Part shown: in pieces, positions 1 to 8,586 of the stretch
How the letters are laid out: each line of letters starts with the position of its first letter
Numbering within the stretch: the first letter of the stretch is position 1
Assembly: GCF_017352215.1 (NCBI RefSeq)
Contig: NZ_CP071444.1
Coordinates: 806,001-870,000 of the forward strand
DNA length: 64,000 nucleotides
Direction of reading: 5' to 3'
Source: Alkalibacter rhizosphaerae
GTDB lineage: Bacteria > Bacillota > Clostridia > Eubacteriales > Alkalibacteraceae
Translations under genes and position numbers: made by a program
The notes under the pieces: model-generated
Database searches by the model: none
What the model saw: only the letters and a program-made list of their open reading frames with translations
What the model was told of the DNA's origin: nothing

Positions 1-464
1 TGGAAAAGTTCGCAAAATTTCATGAGAACTGCACATTGTTGGGAGGGATCTGTGATTCCAAACAGGAATACGATTTCTGTCATGATCGGGTCGTCCGAAC
101 CATCCATCGATTCAAAAGCTATCGGTTCTCTTAAAACAGCCATGGAAAAGAAGGACTTCAAACAACCATCATGGATGTGTGGAATGGCTACCGGAACTGC
201 TGAAGGCAAACCGGTTGGAAATTCATCTTCCCTTGCCAATATTTTTTCAACAAACTCATCGGTTATAAAACCTTTTGCCTTGGCTTTGCCGCAAAGAAGC
301 TGGATTACGTCTTTATTATTTTTAACCGTCTGGTCGATTACCAGCATAGATTCGTCTGTTTGTAATGTTACGATTTCGGGGGAACATGCACACTCATCAT
401 CCAACAACGTTTCACACAACTCGCTTTCGCAATTGTAATCCTTGTTTTTCTCTTCCGTATTCAA
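1..464 (-). CDS. PTS EIIA component, galactitol/fructose type (3' part outside window)
   Basis: This is a phosphocarrier EIIA domain that would take phosphate from HPr and pass it to an EIIB. The first 154 residues are visible and the gene runs off the left edge. The EIIA fold is recognisable from the DEFPTGLPS segment and the active-site histidine at about residue 96 in AIPHIHDG. The start is a TTG at 464, eight bases after AGGAG; the nearest GTG reads into a stop. The first 30 residues form an unusual extension with four cysteines (residues 12, 17, 25 and 27) not expected in GatA-type EIIA. It lies downstream of the methyltransferase cluster on the same strand and has its own promoter with a GntR-type operator. 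The matching EIIB and EIIC may lie outside the window. Family is secure; substrate is unknown. Confidence 0.85.
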   Translation of the reverse strand, partial: MNTEEKNKDYNCESELCETLLDDECACSPEIVTLQTDESMLVIDQTVKNNKDVIQLLCGKAKAKGFITDEFVEKILAREDEFPTGLPSAVPVAIPHIHDGCLKSFFSMAVLREPIAFESMDGSDDPIMTEIVFLFGITDPSQQCAVLMKFCELF

Positions 465-615
465 ATGATCACTCTCCTATTCTTAATGGGCTACTTGTCA
501 TATGTATTATAATACGTTTATATCCATATACAATTGAATTCGATTACTCTTTGACGTTGATTTCGATTACATCTTTATGTAGAAAATCTGCATTGTTTAT
601 ATGTATAATACATAC

Positions 616-644
616 ATTATATTGTACGTACGATATCACGTCAT
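616..644 (-). promoter_or_regulatory. Promoter with GntR-type operator in its spacer
   Basis: On the minus strand, ATGACG (644-639) and TATAAT (621-616) are separated by 17 bases. The spacer contains TCGTACGTACAA, a near-perfect copy of the palindrome found in front of the gntR gene at 8419-8434. A repressor bound here would block RNA polymerase. The promoter points at the EIIA gene about 150 bases downstream. Confidence 0.6.
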
Positions 645-708
645 GTTCATTATAACCGGCTACACCATTCACGTCAATACTATTTTGTAATAAATCTTCA
701 TTTTACTA

Positions 709-1632
709 CTATAAAATTATTTTTGGAGCAGTATCGAATTTGTTTTTCCACGCTTTCTCCGCCAACCGAATCCACTTGATCCCTACAGAAGATATTATAA
801 CCAACTGCAATGGTACACTGTCCGCATCCTCTTCTTTTACCTGAATGGCACAATTGACACAACTAATTTGGTGCACTTTTCCATTCAATACACCGTACCC
901 TTTCATACGATAAGCTCCTGTACATACTTCTTTCAAAAACCCAATGAAACTTTCCCTATCTAGATTTTCTTCTAGATCAACTTTGAAAACTGTCAACCGG
1001 CTTTCTGGAGTGTTGGTGCTTTCGCCATGGAATCGCCAGCCAGACTCCAAATCCGTGAGTAGCGCGGAATAATCTAAAGCGCCGTATGTTGTCACTTCCA
1101 ACTTGGCCACAGGATTTATAGATCGAATTTTCTCCTTGATTCTATCCAACTCTTCTTCTGTTCTGGTGTCCGCCTTGTTTAAAACAATCCAATCCGCAAA
1201 AAGTATTTGTCTTTCTATTGCAGGAAGCATGTCAAACAAATCTTCAAAAAACTCACCATCCACCAAGGCGATAGACCCACGATACTGAAACACATCTCCA
1301 GCTTTTTTGCCTAATACCTCAATGATTTTATCCATATTTGAAGGATCTGCCAATCCAGTACTTTCTACAAAAATATAATCAAAGTCCCATTGGACCAATT
1401 CGATCAATACATCCAAGAATTTATCCTTCAAGCAAGAACAAAAGATGGACCCATTGTTGATCTCAACCATATCAAATCCTTGTCGGCTGAGTATCTTGCC
1501 ATCAATACTGATATCGCCGAATTCATTCACTATGATCCCGATTTTTTTGTCTTTCATATTTTCTAAAATTTGTGCAAGCACTGTAGTCTTTCCGGAACCT
1601 AAAAACCCGGTGATCAAAACAATTTGTACCAT
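709..1632 (-). CDS. CobW/G3E-family GTP-binding metallochaperone-like protein
   Basis: A 307-residue P-loop GTPase of the G3E family, whose members handle metals and cofactors (nickel, zinc, cobalt or cobalamin). Walker A is GFLGSGKT (residues 9-16), the Walker B/switch region is ESTGLADP (90-97) and the guanine-specificity loop is NKAD (152-155). A CobW C-terminal domain follows. The usual metal-binding CxCC motif is reduced to CSC (Cys65, Cys67). It is the last gene of the methyltransferase operon and starts 60 bases after the thioredoxin-fused methyltransferase. No RamA-like reductive activator of the corrinoid protein is visible in the window, so I infer, without proof, that this GTPase loads or reactivates the corrinoid protein. 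The start is supported by a G-rich Shine-Dalgarno about nine bases upstream. Confidence 0.8.
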   Translation of the reverse strand: MVQIVLITGFLGSGKTTVLAQILENMKDKKIGIIVNEFGDISIDGKILSRQGFDMVEINNGSIFCSCLKDKFLDVLIELVQWDFDYIFVESTGLADPSNMDKIIEVLGKKAGDVFQYRGSIALVDGEFFEDLFDMLPAIERQILFADWIVLNKADTRTEEELDRIKEKIRSINPVAKLEVTTYGALDYSALLTDLESGWRFHGESTNTPESRLTVFKVDLEENLDRESFIGFLKEVCTGAYRMKGYGVLNGKVHQISCVNCAIQVKEEDADSVPLQLVIISSVGIKWIRLAEKAWKNKFDTAPKIIL

Positions 1633-1656
1633 GATAAGACCCCCTTGGGTCGGTAA

Positions 1657-1675
1657 GGCCTGCCTTAGGCAGGCC
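1657..1675. terminator. GC-rich hairpin between methyltransferase and CobW-like gene
   Basis: GGCCTGCC and GGCAGGCC flank a TTA loop. The hairpin lies between two genes of one operon without a clear T-run, so partial termination or mRNA processing is more likely than full termination. Confidence 0.4.
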
Positions 1676-1692
1676 CCCCAACAATAGCTGGT

Positions 1693-3048
1693 TTATTTTT
1701 TCATATGCTTTCGAATTTCTTCAAACAGTTCATCTTCACTTGGTATAATGGACTTCCATTTCAACTCACCGTTGATGTACAAACTGGGAAGATTTGTTAC
1801 GCCCATCTTCTTGCATCTTGCAATATTTTCTTTCGTAGTATATTTGTATTCGACAATGTCGATGTCTACACCAAACTGTTCTTTAGCATAGACTGCAGCC
1901 CCCCACATGTAAGTACATGCAGCACATGTTGCCGAATCTAACGTAAATGCTTCAATCAGCGGCCGCTCCAGGTTTTCATAATCTGGCAAATCAACTGGAA
2001 TATCTTCTTCTACTGCTTCATAGTTTTCAACCATCTTGCGTGACTCATCTGTGTTCAAGACAGCCATGGACGCTCCGATCGTGTTTTCAATGGGTACATC
2101 GTAAGGCATATCACACCCTGGGCTGATGATCAGATTTTTTTTGGAGATCCTATCAAGCAAATCAACAACGTACTTCATGTTGTCCTGCTGGTTCCCATGT
2201 AACATAACTGTTGTCAAAGGAATATTACCTCCAATGGCAATGTTATACCGATCCGTAACTTCTTTTGCTGCAACGATATCGACGTTTTCATCGATAGAGA
2301 TATTGTCCGGTTCCGTCTTGCACATGTCTTCGATTTGGTTGGTGGCATCCCCGCACACAAAGAAGGAAGAAAGCTTGCCTTTGCTTCGAATGTAACTGAA
2401 TACGGAGGAAAATGCTTCTGCCAGGTTTTTTTCGAAGTGCCGGGCAGAAACTTGGCTGACCAACGGGTCGACAATGGCGATAACATCCATCCCAGACTCT
2501 ATATAATACTCCGCCATCTTCATATTAACTTCTGCGCAAAATTCTACCAATTTCTGGACGTACTCTCCATCCTTGATCATATCCTTAAATATTTTATTTC
2601 CTCGCAAATGAGAAGCTAAGGTGAAGGGTCCGCAAATCAAGCCATACAATGCAGTTTCCTGCCCAATCTCTTTACTTAAACGTGACATGACATCCAATAC
2701 CATAGGGATACGTCCTTGATCCTTTTTTGGGATTTTACATTTACACGGCAAGTCTTTTGTTTCACTATACGGATGTGAGTTTACAGAAGGTGGAGCATCT
2801 TCCGCCCACAGCAATTCGCAGCCTAGTATTTCTGCCTCGATCTGCAAATCGAACACCACCGGCATCCCATCTGGTTTATAAAGACGATTCACTTCTATAA
2901 GGGATTCATAAAGTTTCTGACCGTCCGTCAATACTTCTTTAGCTGTATATCCTTTAAGTTTTCCTGCATGAACCCCAGCGAAAGGTACCCATGGCACTCG
3001 TTCGGTCTCTTCGTGGTTCATTACTTGTAAAATCAGTTCTTTTCCCAT
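1693..3048 (-). CDS. URO-D-fold corrinoid methyltransferase fused to a thioredoxin-like domain
   Basis: A 451-residue protein of the MtaA/CmuA branch of the uroporphyrinogen decarboxylase superfamily, which moves methyl groups to or from corrinoid proteins. The family zinc site is His-x-Cys plus a Cys roughly 80 residues later. Here the first part reads FFVCG (Cys232, with Phe230 where His is expected) and the second is Cys312 in SPGCDMP, so one metal ligand is lost or replaced. Residues from about 354 form a second domain with a redox CAAC motif (375-378) and a TNLP cis-proline-like turn near 421, as in thioredoxins. That fusion is not typical of the family. It is followed by the CobW-like gene and preceded by the corrinoid protein gene. 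The start has GGAGG six bases upstream. Substrate is unknown. Confidence 0.8.
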   Translation of the reverse strand: MGKELILQVMNHEETERVPWVPFAGVHAGKLKGYTAKEVLTDGQKLYESLIEVNRLYKPDGMPVVFDLQIEAEILGCELLWAEDAPPSVNSHPYSETKDLPCKCKIPKKDQGRIPMVLDVMSRLSKEIGQETALYGLICGPFTLASHLRGNKIFKDMIKDGEYVQKLVEFCAEVNMKMAEYYIESGMDVIAIVDPLVSQVSARHFEKNLAEAFSSVFSYIRSKGKLSSFFVCGDATNQIEDMCKTEPDNISIDENVDIVAAKEVTDRYNIAIGGNIPLTTVMLHGNQQDNMKYVVDLLDRISKKNLIISPGCDMPYDVPIENTIGASMAVLNTDESRKMVENYEAVEEDIPVDLPDYENLERPLIEAFTLDSATCAACTYMWGAAVYAKEQFGVDIDIVEYKYTTKENIARCKKMGVTNLPSLYINGELKWKSIIPSEDELFEEIRKHMKK

Positions 3049-3065
3049 TCTGTACCTCCAAATTA

Positions 3066-3701
3066 TTATTTCGCCATCAACGTCTTGACGAGTTGAACGG
3101 CACCGGATGCATCATCTGCATATCCGTCTGCACCGTTTTCCAACGCCCACTTTTCATAGATAGGCGCTCCTCCAAAGAGGACTTTCACATCTTTGTTCAA
3201 GGATCCTTGCTTAACCAATGCAGCTACTTCCGTCATGACCGGCATGGTGGTCGTCAAAAGAGCGGAGCAACCAATGATATCGGCATCATTTTCTTTGGCA
3301 GCTTGGATAAATTCTTCAGCTTTTACGTTGGTTCCGAGATCAATAACTTTAAAACCAGCACCCTCCATCATCACTCCAACAAGACTCTTTCCAATATCGT
3401 GGATATCACCTTCAACAGTACCTATAACTACTTTTACCTGAATGTCTCCTGGTTCTTCTACTAAAAGAGGTTTTATGATCTCCAAGGCCTCCGTCAAGCA
3501 TTCTGCAGCCATGGAGACTTCCGGTACATAGATCTCATTATCCTTGAAAAGTTGACCAACAACATCCATCCCTTTGATCAATCCCTCGTTAAGAATCTGT
3601 TTTGGACTCAATCCACTCTCCAGTGCTTCATTGACAAGAGCCACAGTATCATCCGGTTCAAACTCCATTAATGAATCTGCAATTTTCTTTAATATCTCCA
3701 T
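3066..3701 (-). CDS. Corrinoid (B12-binding) methyl-carrier protein
   Basis: A 211-residue two-domain corrinoid protein like MtaC, MtbC and MttC. The N-terminal helical cap domain covers about residues 1-85. The C-terminal Rossmann domain carries the cobalamin-binding DxHxxG motif at residues 99-104 (Asp99, His101, Gly104), where His101 would be the lower cobalt ligand, followed by the GCSALLTTTM segment. It shuttles a methyl group between two methyltransferases. Its position between two URO-D-fold methyltransferase genes, with gaps of 15-17 bases, strongly suggests a three-component system. The start has AAGGAG eight bases upstream. Function is secure at family level; the methyl donor is unknown. 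Confidence 0.92.
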   Translation of the reverse strand: MEILKKIADSLMEFEPDDTVALVNEALESGLSPKQILNEGLIKGMDVVGQLFKDNEIYVPEVSMAAECLTEALEIIKPLLVEEPGDIQVKVVIGTVEGDIHDIGKSLVGVMMEGAGFKVIDLGTNVKAEEFIQAAKENDADIIGCSALLTTTMPVMTEVAALVKQGSLNKDVKVLFGGAPIYEKWALENGADGYADDASGAVQLVKTLMAK

Positions 3702-3716
3702 TCTATTTCTCTCCTT

Positions 3717-4784
3717 CTATTTGTACCAACCGAATTCCTCAACAGCCTGTTGCATCATATAAATATTGTAAGCCGGTGTACTGGAAGGAATTTCACATCC
3801 ACTCATGAATAGGAATCGACCTTCCGCATACTTCATTCCGTCTTCGATCACTTTTTTTGAACCTTCGAATACTTCTTGTGGAGTTCCTTTGGCGATGATC
3901 TGCGGATCAAGGTTTCCTGCGATCACGTGATCCGGAAAAGTTTTCGCCGCCGTTTCAATGGTGACTTCATGACCAAAACTTAGGATTCCAGGATCTCCAA
4001 AGGGAATTTGCTGCCAGAGTTCCAGATTGTCGTTGTGTTCTCCACAAATATGCACATAAAACCGTTCTGCGCCTAGATCCAATACTTTCGTATGAAGCTC
4101 TTTCAGGTAAGGCAATGCAAATTTTTCAAAGTGCTTTGGTGAAATCAGTTTATTGCTTTCCGATGGTGCCGCAGAACGGGCCAATACACGGTCTTTTCCA
4201 AAAGTTTCAATAAAATATTCGGCAACAGATGTGATATGATCGGTCATCAGCCGCATGGCCTTGTGGGCAGCTTCCGGCTTTTTGATCAACCATTTCATAA
4301 AAGTATCCACACCACATAGGTTCGCTGCATGAGTGAAAGGACTTCCGCAGATAAATGCTATGGGAACGCCGTTTTCTTCTTGTAATTTTGCGAACTCCAT
4401 CATTTTCGGAACACAACCTGCAGTTTTCGGATCCGGCAATACCAAATCATCCAGTTCTTCCGGTTTGGAGATCGGTCTTTTAGACACGGATGGTCCTGAT
4501 GCATATCGATCGACAGGCCAATGGATCTCTCCACCGAATTCCCAGGAACCATAAGATACAAAAGTGTAAAAAGGAGTTCCATCCGAGTGGAACTGTTCTG
4601 CTGTTCTTGACTGTGCCAGAAAACTTTTCATAGGATCTTCATAAATATCAGCTATACTAAATCCCGTATTTTTTGCACAAAATCCATAACCCCTATGGAA
4701 AAATAGGATCCTGTCCGTCTGTTTTCTGTCCAAAGTAGCTCTGTAACGTTCCATGCTTGTCATCGTTTCTTTTCCAGTAGACAT
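3717..4784 (-). CDS. URO-D-fold corrinoid methyltransferase (MtaA/CmuA-like)
   Basis: A 355-residue methyltransferase of the uroporphyrinogen decarboxylase superfamily. In contrast to its neighbour, the zinc motif is complete: HIC (His245, Cys247) plus Cys330 in FMSGCEIP, a spacing within the family range. It may be the enzyme that demethylates the substrate, or the one that passes the methyl group from the corrinoid protein to tetrahydrofolate; the sequence alone does not decide. It lies 15 bases upstream of the corrinoid gene and 16 bases downstream of the alcohol dehydrogenase gene on the same strand, so it is part of the operon. The start has GGAGGGG in front. Confidence 0.85.
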   Translation of the reverse strand: MSTGKETMTSMERYRATLDRKQTDRILFFHRGYGFCAKNTGFSIADIYEDPMKSFLAQSRTAEQFHSDGTPFYTFVSYGSWEFGGEIHWPVDRYASGPSVSKRPISKPEELDDLVLPDPKTAGCVPKMMEFAKLQEENGVPIAFICGSPFTHAANLCGVDTFMKWLIKKPEAAHKAMRLMTDHITSVAEYFIETFGKDRVLARSAAPSESNKLISPKHFEKFALPYLKELHTKVLDLGAERFYVHICGEHNDNLELWQQIPFGDPGILSFGHEVTIETAAKTFPDHVIAGNLDPQIIAKGTPQEVFEGSKKVIEDGMKYAEGRFLFMSGCEIPSSTPAYNIYMMQQAVEEFGWYK

Positions 4785-4800
4785 TATTTCCCCTCCTTCA

Positions 4801-5844
4801 TTACTCTACTTGTGGCAACAAAACTACTTTCATCGCTTTGCCTTCGCGGATCAGCTGTACTCCTTGCTCCATATCTTTCAAAGGCAAACGATGGGTGATC
4901 ATGTCCATGTTTATCTGTCCGCCAGCCAGTAAATCAAACCCTTTCTTGAAATCACAGGGTGAATAAGAATACGCCCCAATGATTTTAAGTCGATTGTAGT
5001 GGATCAGGTTTCCATCCATGGTAGACCAGGGATCTTCCTTGCTCAAACCGCCAAAAATAGAAAGTCTTCCTTCTTTTTTTAGCATCAACAAACCTTCCTG
5101 ATGGGGTTTTGCTGAAGGTGCTGCAACGATGACAACATCTGCGCCGATTCCCCCTGTCAGATCTTTTACATACTGCACCAGGTCCACTTCTGCGGAATTC
5201 ACGAAATGAGTACCCCCAAAAGGACGAACAGCATCTACTCGCTCTTGATTGATGTCTGCCATGACGATGGTTGTCGCTCCACGCAATTTGGCAATTTGAG
5301 AATGCAAGCAACCGATCGGTCCTGAACCAACGATAACAACAGTATCGTTCAATCCTACTTCCAGTTGTTCTTGCGCTCGGATGACAGAGGATAACAATTC
5401 CGCCAAGATGACTTGATCGTATTCCAGATCTTCCGGCATGCGCAGGATTTGGCCCCTCTCAATGATATCACTGCCAACTGCCATATATTGGGCAAATCCC
5501 CCCTGAACTTGAGTGCCTACAACTTTTAAGTTTTCGCAAAGTCCCCGATTGTCGTTTTCGCAATAGTAGCATTTTCCACAAGGTATTGCAGGATTCAAAA
5601 CCAGCTTATCTCCTACTTTATACTCTTTGCATGCTTCTCCCACCTCAACTACGATACCAGCATTTTCATGTCCTAAAACGGCAGGATACTGCAACTTGGA
5701 GTGGCCATGTGTATAGTTTCTTACATCCGAACCGCACAAACCAACTGCTTCGACCCGCATTAAAAATCCGTCGTCCGGACACTCCGGCGTGGGGATCTCT
5801 TTATATTCCACATCTTGTTTCCCATTAAGAACCAGTGCTTTCAT
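4801..5844 (-). CDS. Zinc-dependent medium-chain alcohol/polyol dehydrogenase
   Basis: A 347-residue NAD(P)-dependent dehydrogenase, closest in appearance to sorbitol, threonine and galactitol-1-phosphate dehydrogenases. The catalytic zinc site includes Cys37 (CGSD) and His59-Glu60 (GHE). The structural zinc site has four cysteines (89, 92, 95, 103). The nucleotide fold has GSGPIG at residues 173-178. It would oxidise a secondary hydroxyl of a polyol or sugar phosphate. Given the nearby galactitol-type PTS EIIA, a GatD-like role is plausible, but the true substrate cannot be read from the sequence. The gene sits between deoC and the methyltransferase genes. Confidence 0.88.
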   Translation of the reverse strand: MKALVLNGKQDVEYKEIPTPECPDDGFLMRVEAVGLCGSDVRNYTHGHSKLQYPAVLGHENAGIVVEVGEACKEYKVGDKLVLNPAIPCGKCYYCENDNRGLCENLKVVGTQVQGGFAQYMAVGSDIIERGQILRMPEDLEYDQVILAELLSSVIRAQEQLEVGLNDTVVIVGSGPIGCLHSQIAKLRGATTIVMADINQERVDAVRPFGGTHFVNSAEVDLVQYVKDLTGGIGADVVIVAAPSAKPHQEGLLMLKKEGRLSIFGGLSKEDPWSTMDGNLIHYNRLKIIGAYSYSPCDFKKGFDLLAGGQINMDMITHRLPLKDMEQGVQLIREGKAMKVVLLPQVE

Positions 5845-5911
5845 TTTTTCACCTCATCTAAATTTTTATGCATTGAAATCCAATATCCATCTTTAAAATA
5901 AACAGAAACAA

Positions 5912-6598
5912 CTACATTCCCCGCTTGATAGCGTCCTCAATGATTTCTACAGTAGATCTGGTCCCTTGACGAGTTGCACCTGCATTATAGAATTCCACAA
6001 ACTGATCCAGTGTACGGATGCCACCTGCTGCTTTGATCTCAATGGATGGTTTGCAAATCTTTCTCATCAGTTTGATATCCTCTACAGTTGCTCCGCTTGG
6101 TGCATATCCGGTTGATGTTTTAACAAAATGAACATCCAAATCATCACAGATCCTGGAAAGTTCCGCAATTTCATCTTTCGTCAAGTAAGCATTCTCAAAA
6201 ATCACTTTCAAAATCGCATTCTTTTTTACACATGCATTCAAAATTTCACCAATTTCCCGCTTGGCATAGTCAAATTCTCCAGAACGAACCAAACCGATAG
6301 GCACCACCATGTCAATTTCTTTTGCTCCTTCATCGATGGTATCGCTTGTTTCAAACACTTTGCTGGCCAAAGTACCATTTCCATGAGGAAATCCGATGAC
6401 TGCACTTACAAAGACATCACTTCCCTGCAGTTTTTTTACACAATACGATACGTCGTAACCTCGGACACAAACAGATGCAGTATTATATTTAATGGCGATG
6501 TCACAGCCTTCGTCGATTTCTTCTCTCGTCATTTGCGGTTGCAACAAAGAATGGTCGATCATTTTTGCAATTTCACTGGCTTTTAGGTTTTTCATCAT
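5912..6598 (-). CDS. deoC: Deoxyribose-phosphate aldolase family (DeoC)
   Basis: A 228-residue class I aldolase of normal family length. The Schiff-base lysine is Lys160 in HFVKTSTGYA, the second catalytic lysine is Lys189 in EIKAAGG, and Asp96 in EIDMVVPIG matches the conserved aspartate. The reference reaction cleaves 2-deoxyribose 5-phosphate to glyceraldehyde 3-phosphate and acetaldehyde. No deoxyribokinase, phosphopentomutase or nucleoside phosphorylase accompanies it, so in this cluster it more likely cleaves another phosphorylated sugar produced by the neighbouring dehydrogenases. AGGAG precedes the ATG. Confidence 0.9.
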   Translation of the reverse strand: MMKNLKASEIAKMIDHSLLQPQMTREEIDEGCDIAIKYNTASVCVRGYDVSYCVKKLQGSDVFVSAVIGFPHGNGTLASKVFETSDTIDEGAKEIDMVVPIGLVRSGEFDYAKREIGEILNACVKKNAILKVIFENAYLTKDEIAELSRICDDLDVHFVKTSTGYAPSGATVEDIKLMRKICKPSIEIKAAGGIRTLDQFVEFYNAGATRQGTRSTVEIIEDAIKRGM

Positions 6599-6619
6599 AA
6601 TTCTCCTTTTATTTTTATT

Positions 6620-7663
6620 TTATTTTAAAACTTCCGGATTCACACAAAATTCAGGTTTGTTTCCATGGAGAATGTCATAGACTCCTTGTATGGCTTTGGT
6701 AGCACCAATCTCTGCCGCTTGAATACTGGCTCCACCAAGGTGAGTACAGGCTATGACATTATCCAAATCAAACAGCTTGCTGTTGTCAGCAGGTGGTTCA
6801 CCTTCAAAAACATCCAATGCCGCACCTTTGATTTTTTTTGATGCCAATGCATCGTATAAAGCATCGTGGTCTACCAGCTCTCCACGAGCCGTATTTATCA
6901 AAACAGCGCTCGGTTTCATCAAAGCCAATAATTTTTCATCAATCATTTTTTCCGTCTCTTTGCTATAACGGGCGTGTAGTGACACGACATCGGAACTTTT
7001 CATCAATGTTTCCAAATCCACAAAAGTGCAATCATGTTTCTTCTGGTCTTCCTCTTTAATGTAAGGATCATAAACCAAGACACGACTCCCAAATGCATTC
7101 AATATTTTGGTCACTTTCATGCCAATAGCCCCAAATCCTACCAGCCCAACTGTGCTTTCACCCAATTCGTTTCCAATATATTCATAGGCGTACATGTCAC
7201 CGCGCCATTGTTTATTATTGAAGAAAGAATCATGACAAAAGGTGATGTTCCGTGTCAAAGACAGCATCAACCCGATGGTAAACTCAGTTACCGCTCCACT
7301 ATTTCTTCCTGGTGCATTGACCACCGGTATTTCTCTTTCCGTACATGCCTTTACGTTTATATTGACGGGACCTCCCCGCCCAACACCCAAAACCTTGAGA
7401 TTCTTCGCAGCCTCGATCAATTTTTTTGTGACACATCCAGTATGTGTCATAATTACATCCACGTCTTCGACCAAAGAAATCAAATCGGAATCCGTTCCGC
7501 AAAATTCTGATACTTCATCATTTTTACAAATAGGATCGATGGGCCAGTTCCCGGTGTGGGTCACATATTCGAAAGAGTTTGCTTCTTCTCCAAATACTTC
7601 TGCTACAGCATCTCGCATAATGTCCACTGTAATGAACTTGTCACCTGACAATAATATCTTCAT
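6620..7663 (-). CDS. D-isomer-specific 2-hydroxyacid dehydrogenase
   Basis: A 347-residue member of the SerA/glycerate dehydrogenase superfamily. The NAD-binding motif is GFGAIG (176-181) and the catalytic triad is Arg260, Glu289 and His308. It has no C-terminal ACT domain, so it is not a feedback-controlled serine-pathway enzyme. It probably interconverts a 2-hydroxy acid and a 2-keto acid made from the substrate of this cluster. It is the first enzyme gene after gntR, 28 bases downstream, and has AGGAAGAAGGGG before the ATG. Confidence 0.88.
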   Translation of the reverse strand: MKILLSGDKFITVDIMRDAVAEVFGEEANSFEYVTHTGNWPIDPICKNDEVSEFCGTDSDLISLVEDVDVIMTHTGCVTKKLIEAAKNLKVLGVGRGGPVNINVKACTEREIPVVNAPGRNSGAVTEFTIGLMLSLTRNITFCHDSFFNNKQWRGDMYAYEYIGNELGESTVGLVGFGAIGMKVTKILNAFGSRVLVYDPYIKEEDQKKHDCTFVDLETLMKSSDVVSLHARYSKETEKMIDEKLLALMKPSAVLINTARGELVDHDALYDALASKKIKGAALDVFEGEPPADNSKLFDLDNVIACTHLGGASIQAAEIGATKAIQGVYDILHGNKPEFCVNPEVLK

Positions 7664-7691
7664 ATTTCCCCTTCTTCCTCATATATTTTCG

Positions 7692-8387
7692 TTAAATATT
7701 GAGTTCATATCCTGGACTGAACAAGTAAATGGCTCTTGAACCTTTGATTGGGACACCTTCCGGATTAAGAGTTACACGGAATCGAATAAGTACCGGAACA
7801 CCTGGTTCCATTCCAAACAGCTCCGCTTCCCTTTTCTCTAACGTCGCAACCGCCAGTTCGTCAACACCCTTTTCGGAAACATGTCCAAATTTCTCTTGCA
7901 TGACCTTAAAAGTGGATCCGCCACCTTCGAACATGTCTCTGGACACGCCTGGGTAGAGTTTGCTCGGCATATAGGAAAATTCCAAACCAACTACATGTTC
8001 ATCGGCAAGTAGCAAACGTTCCAAGACAACAACTTCATCTCCTTCATCCAATTGAAGTCGTTTCATCACCTGAGGCCATGCCGGTCTTTTTTCAAAAGTC
8101 AAAACGCGGTTCCCAGGCTTTTGCCCTCTTTTTTTCGCTTCATTAGTAAAACTGTGATTACCGCCTACCAGACCCCACAAACTCTCTGGTCGAACCGTTA
8201 CTTCGTCTTGGTTCCTGGGGTTTCTTTGCAAAACTCCCTCGTATATCAAATCACCTATTCCATTTTTCACGTCAATTTCTTCTACTTGATACTCTTTCGC
8301 CAATTCTTCTACTGTTGGCAATGCTTGCTTGATTGTGTACTTTCCTTTAATAATTTCTCCATAAAGTGTTACTGCTACTCTGTTCAT
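7692..8387 (-). CDS. GntR-family regulator with UTRA domain
   Basis: A GntR/HutC-type transcription factor of about 231 residues: N-terminal winged helix (roughly 1-70) and C-terminal UTRA ligand domain (about 75-230) ending in a typical RFRVTLNPEGVPI strand. I place the start at the ATG at 8387 because GGAGG lies six bases upstream; an in-frame ATG six bases earlier is too close to it. It heads the minus-strand operon running to the CobW-like gene and is preceded by a perfect 16-base palindrome, so it probably represses its own operon until a phosphorylated sugar binds the UTRA domain. Confidence 0.88.
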   Translation of the reverse strand: MNRVAVTLYGEIIKGKYTIKQALPTVEELAKEYQVEEIDVKNGIGDLIYEGVLQRNPRNQDEVTVRPESLWGLVGGNHSFTNEAKKRGQKPGNRVLTFEKRPAWPQVMKRLQLDEGDEVVVLERLLLADEHVVGLEFSYMPSKLYPGVSRDMFEGGGSTFKVMQEKFGHVSEKGVDELAVATLEKREAELFGMEPGVPVLIRFRVTLNPEGVPIKGSRAIYLFSPGYELNI

Positions 8388-8418
8388 GGTCATCCTCCAT
8401 CTCTTGTTTGTTATGTTA

Positions 8419-8434
8419 TATCGTACGTACGATA
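8419..8434. promoter_or_regulatory. Perfect palindromic operator TATCGTACGTACGATA
   Basis: A perfect 16-base palindrome just downstream of the minus-strand promoter and 32 bases before the gntR start. Related sites occur at 622-633 and 10222-10235. GntR-family proteins bind such symmetric sites, so this is the likely autoregulatory operator. Confidence 0.75.
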
Positions 8435-8447
8435 CAACCTATGTATA

Positions 8448-8476
8448 ATGATATACGCATTTCTTTGATTCGTCAA
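8448..8476 (-). promoter_or_regulatory. Promoter of the gntR-led operon
   Basis: On the minus strand, TTGACG (8476-8471) and TATCAT (8453-8448) are separated by 17 bases. The expected start of transcription falls just before the palindrome at 8419-8434. Confidence 0.65.
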
Positions 8477-8586
8477 GTTTTTATTTCAACTAGTTTTTAC
8501 AGAATTTTCTTTAATCGTATGTATGGACAATAGTACCATTAAATGTTATATTGATATTAAATGCAGAAGAAATGAGGCTGATGTGA

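Noticed and set aside
5912-6598. Ordinary deoxyribonucleoside salvage operon based on deoC
   Set aside because: No nucleoside phosphorylase, phosphopentomutase, deoxyribokinase or nucleoside transporter accompanies it; the neighbours are methyltransferase and polyol genes.
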